The position numbers were made by a program, and so were the translations under genes. From NCBI GenBank assembly GCA_024695185.1, contig JAILIR010000049.1, positions 1-5,458 on the forward strand: a stretch of DNA of 5,458 bases, in the 5' to 3' direction. Shown piece after piece: positions 4,876 to 5,458 of the stretch. The notes beneath the pieces are model-generated. The model saw only the letters and a list, made by a program, of their open reading frames with translations. It searched no databases and was not told where the DNA came from. How positions within the stretch are numbered: the stretch's first letter is position 1; each line of letters begins with the position of its first letter. The DNA comes from a bacterium (GTDB lineage Bacteria > Bacillota_I > Bacilli_A > Acholeplasmatales > JAEDCM01).

Positions 4876-5458
4876 TTATTTCTTGAAGATTGATTTAATC
4901 TTGTTGATTGGACTATTTTGCTTTTCTTTGATTGCAGCTTGTGCAGCAGCAAGTCTAGCGATTGGTACTCTGAATGGAGAACAAGATACATAATCAAGTC
5001 CAATTGCATTACAGAATTCGATTGATGATGGATCTCCACCGTGTTCACCACAAATACCGAAGTGTAAATCTTTATTAACTGGCTTTCCAAGTGTAATAGC
5101 CATCTTCATTAATTTACCAACACCTGTTTGGTCAAGTCTAGCAAATGGATCTTGTTCGAAGATCTTTTCTTTGTAGTAAGCACTTAAGAACTTACCAGAG
5201 TCATCACGAGAGAAACCAAAAGTCATTTGTGTTAAGTCGTTAGTACCGAAACAGAAGAAATCTGCTTGTGCTGCGATTTCATCAGCTGTTAAAGCAGCTC
5301 TTGGAATTTCAATCATAGTACCAACTTTGTATTCTAACTTAGCATTAGCAGCCTTAATTTCTTCATCAGCTACTTTTACTACGATATCCTTAACAAACTT
5401 TAATTCTTTAGAGTCACATGATAGAGGAATCATGATTTCAGGAACAATCTTCCATCCT
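4876..5458 (-). CDS. ppdK: Pyruvate phosphate dikinase, C-terminal part
   Basis: The last 193 codons of a gene of about 870-900 codons; it continues past the right edge. The ATG at 5433 is internal: the frame stays open to the edge and reads PEIMIPL, a core family motif. The enzyme interconverts ATP, pyruvate and phosphate with AMP, phosphoenolpyruvate and pyrophosphate, a step used in glycolysis or gluconeogenesis by many anaerobes. This part is the C-terminal TIM-barrel PEP/pyruvate domain. [11 protein letters not shown] binds substrate, [17 protein letters not shown] carries metal and substrate contacts, and [10 protein letters not shown] contains the catalytic cysteine. The end [19 protein letters not shown] is standard, followed by a Lys-rich tail ([14 protein letters not shown]). 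[13 protein letters not shown] distinguishes it from PEP synthase and enzyme I. It is followed by a strong terminator and looks functionally unrelated to the genes downstream. Confidence 0.95.
   Translation of the reverse strand, partial: GWKIVPEIMIPLSCDSKELKFVKDIVVKVADEEIKAANAKLEYKVGTMIEIPRAALTADEIAAQADFFCFGTNDLTQMTFGFSRDDSGKFLSAYYKEKIFEQDPFARLDQTGVGKLMKMAITLGKPVNKDLHFGICGEHGGDPSSIEFCNAIGLDYVSCSPFRVPIARLAAAQAAIKEKQNSPINKIKSIFKK

Noticed and set aside
4851..5090. Minus-strand open frame in another frame of ppdK
   Set aside because: It overlaps the conserved ppdK end and its terminator, and the protein is low-complexity.
5431..5433. ATG 5433 as the start of a short gene
   Set aside because: The frame continues upstream to the window edge and the ATG is inside the PEIMIPL motif of pyruvate phosphate dikinase.

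Overview
The window is an AT-rich, compactly organised stretch of a low-GC Gram-positive bacterium. That assignment rests on strong AGGAGG/AGGTG ribosome binding sites, TATAAT promoters, short hairpin-plus-U terminators, a T-box leader, and pyruvate phosphate dikinase, an enzyme common in anaerobic Bacillota. TGG is used for Trp and all stops are ordinary. I place it as an anaerobic Bacillota, possibly Erysipelotrichia-like; the sequence does not fix the genus.

Layout: (1) 1-122, minus strand: 5' end of a gene whose N-terminus resembles a GNAT acetyltransferase, with its own extended -10 promoter. (2) 247-1617, minus: a stand-alone TrpB2-type tryptophan synthase beta chain. It is preceded by a complete tRNA-Trp-responsive T-box leader (about 1639-1875) with a UGG specifier codon, antiterminator/terminator and a TTGACA/TAAAAT promoter. 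(3) 2100-2570, minus: a small helical HTH-like protein. (4) 2699-3601 plus stop, plus strand: a membrane M48 (HtpX-like) zinc metalloprotease, divergent from gene 3. The shared upstream region carries an 8-bp inverted repeat overlapping the -35 regions of both promoters. (5) 3632-4348, minus: a second, larger HTH-like protein whose C-terminal half aligns without gaps to gene 3. It converges on the protease gene across a shared bidirectional terminator. (6) 4359-4811, minus: a GNAT acetyltransferase, co-transcribed with and immediately upstream of gene 5. (7) 4876-5458, minus: the C-terminal 193 residues of pyruvate phosphate dikinase, with its terminator.

How it works together: the trpB2 unit reads as an autonomous tryptophan-supply gene switched on when tRNA-Trp is uncharged; no trpA or other trp gene lies nearby in the window. 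The most unusual part is 2100-4811, where two related HTH-like proteins bracket a membrane protease, with a candidate operator between the divergent pair and an acetyltransferase coupled to the second regulator. Whether this is a functional module is inference. ppdK and the left-edge gene look like unrelated neighbours.
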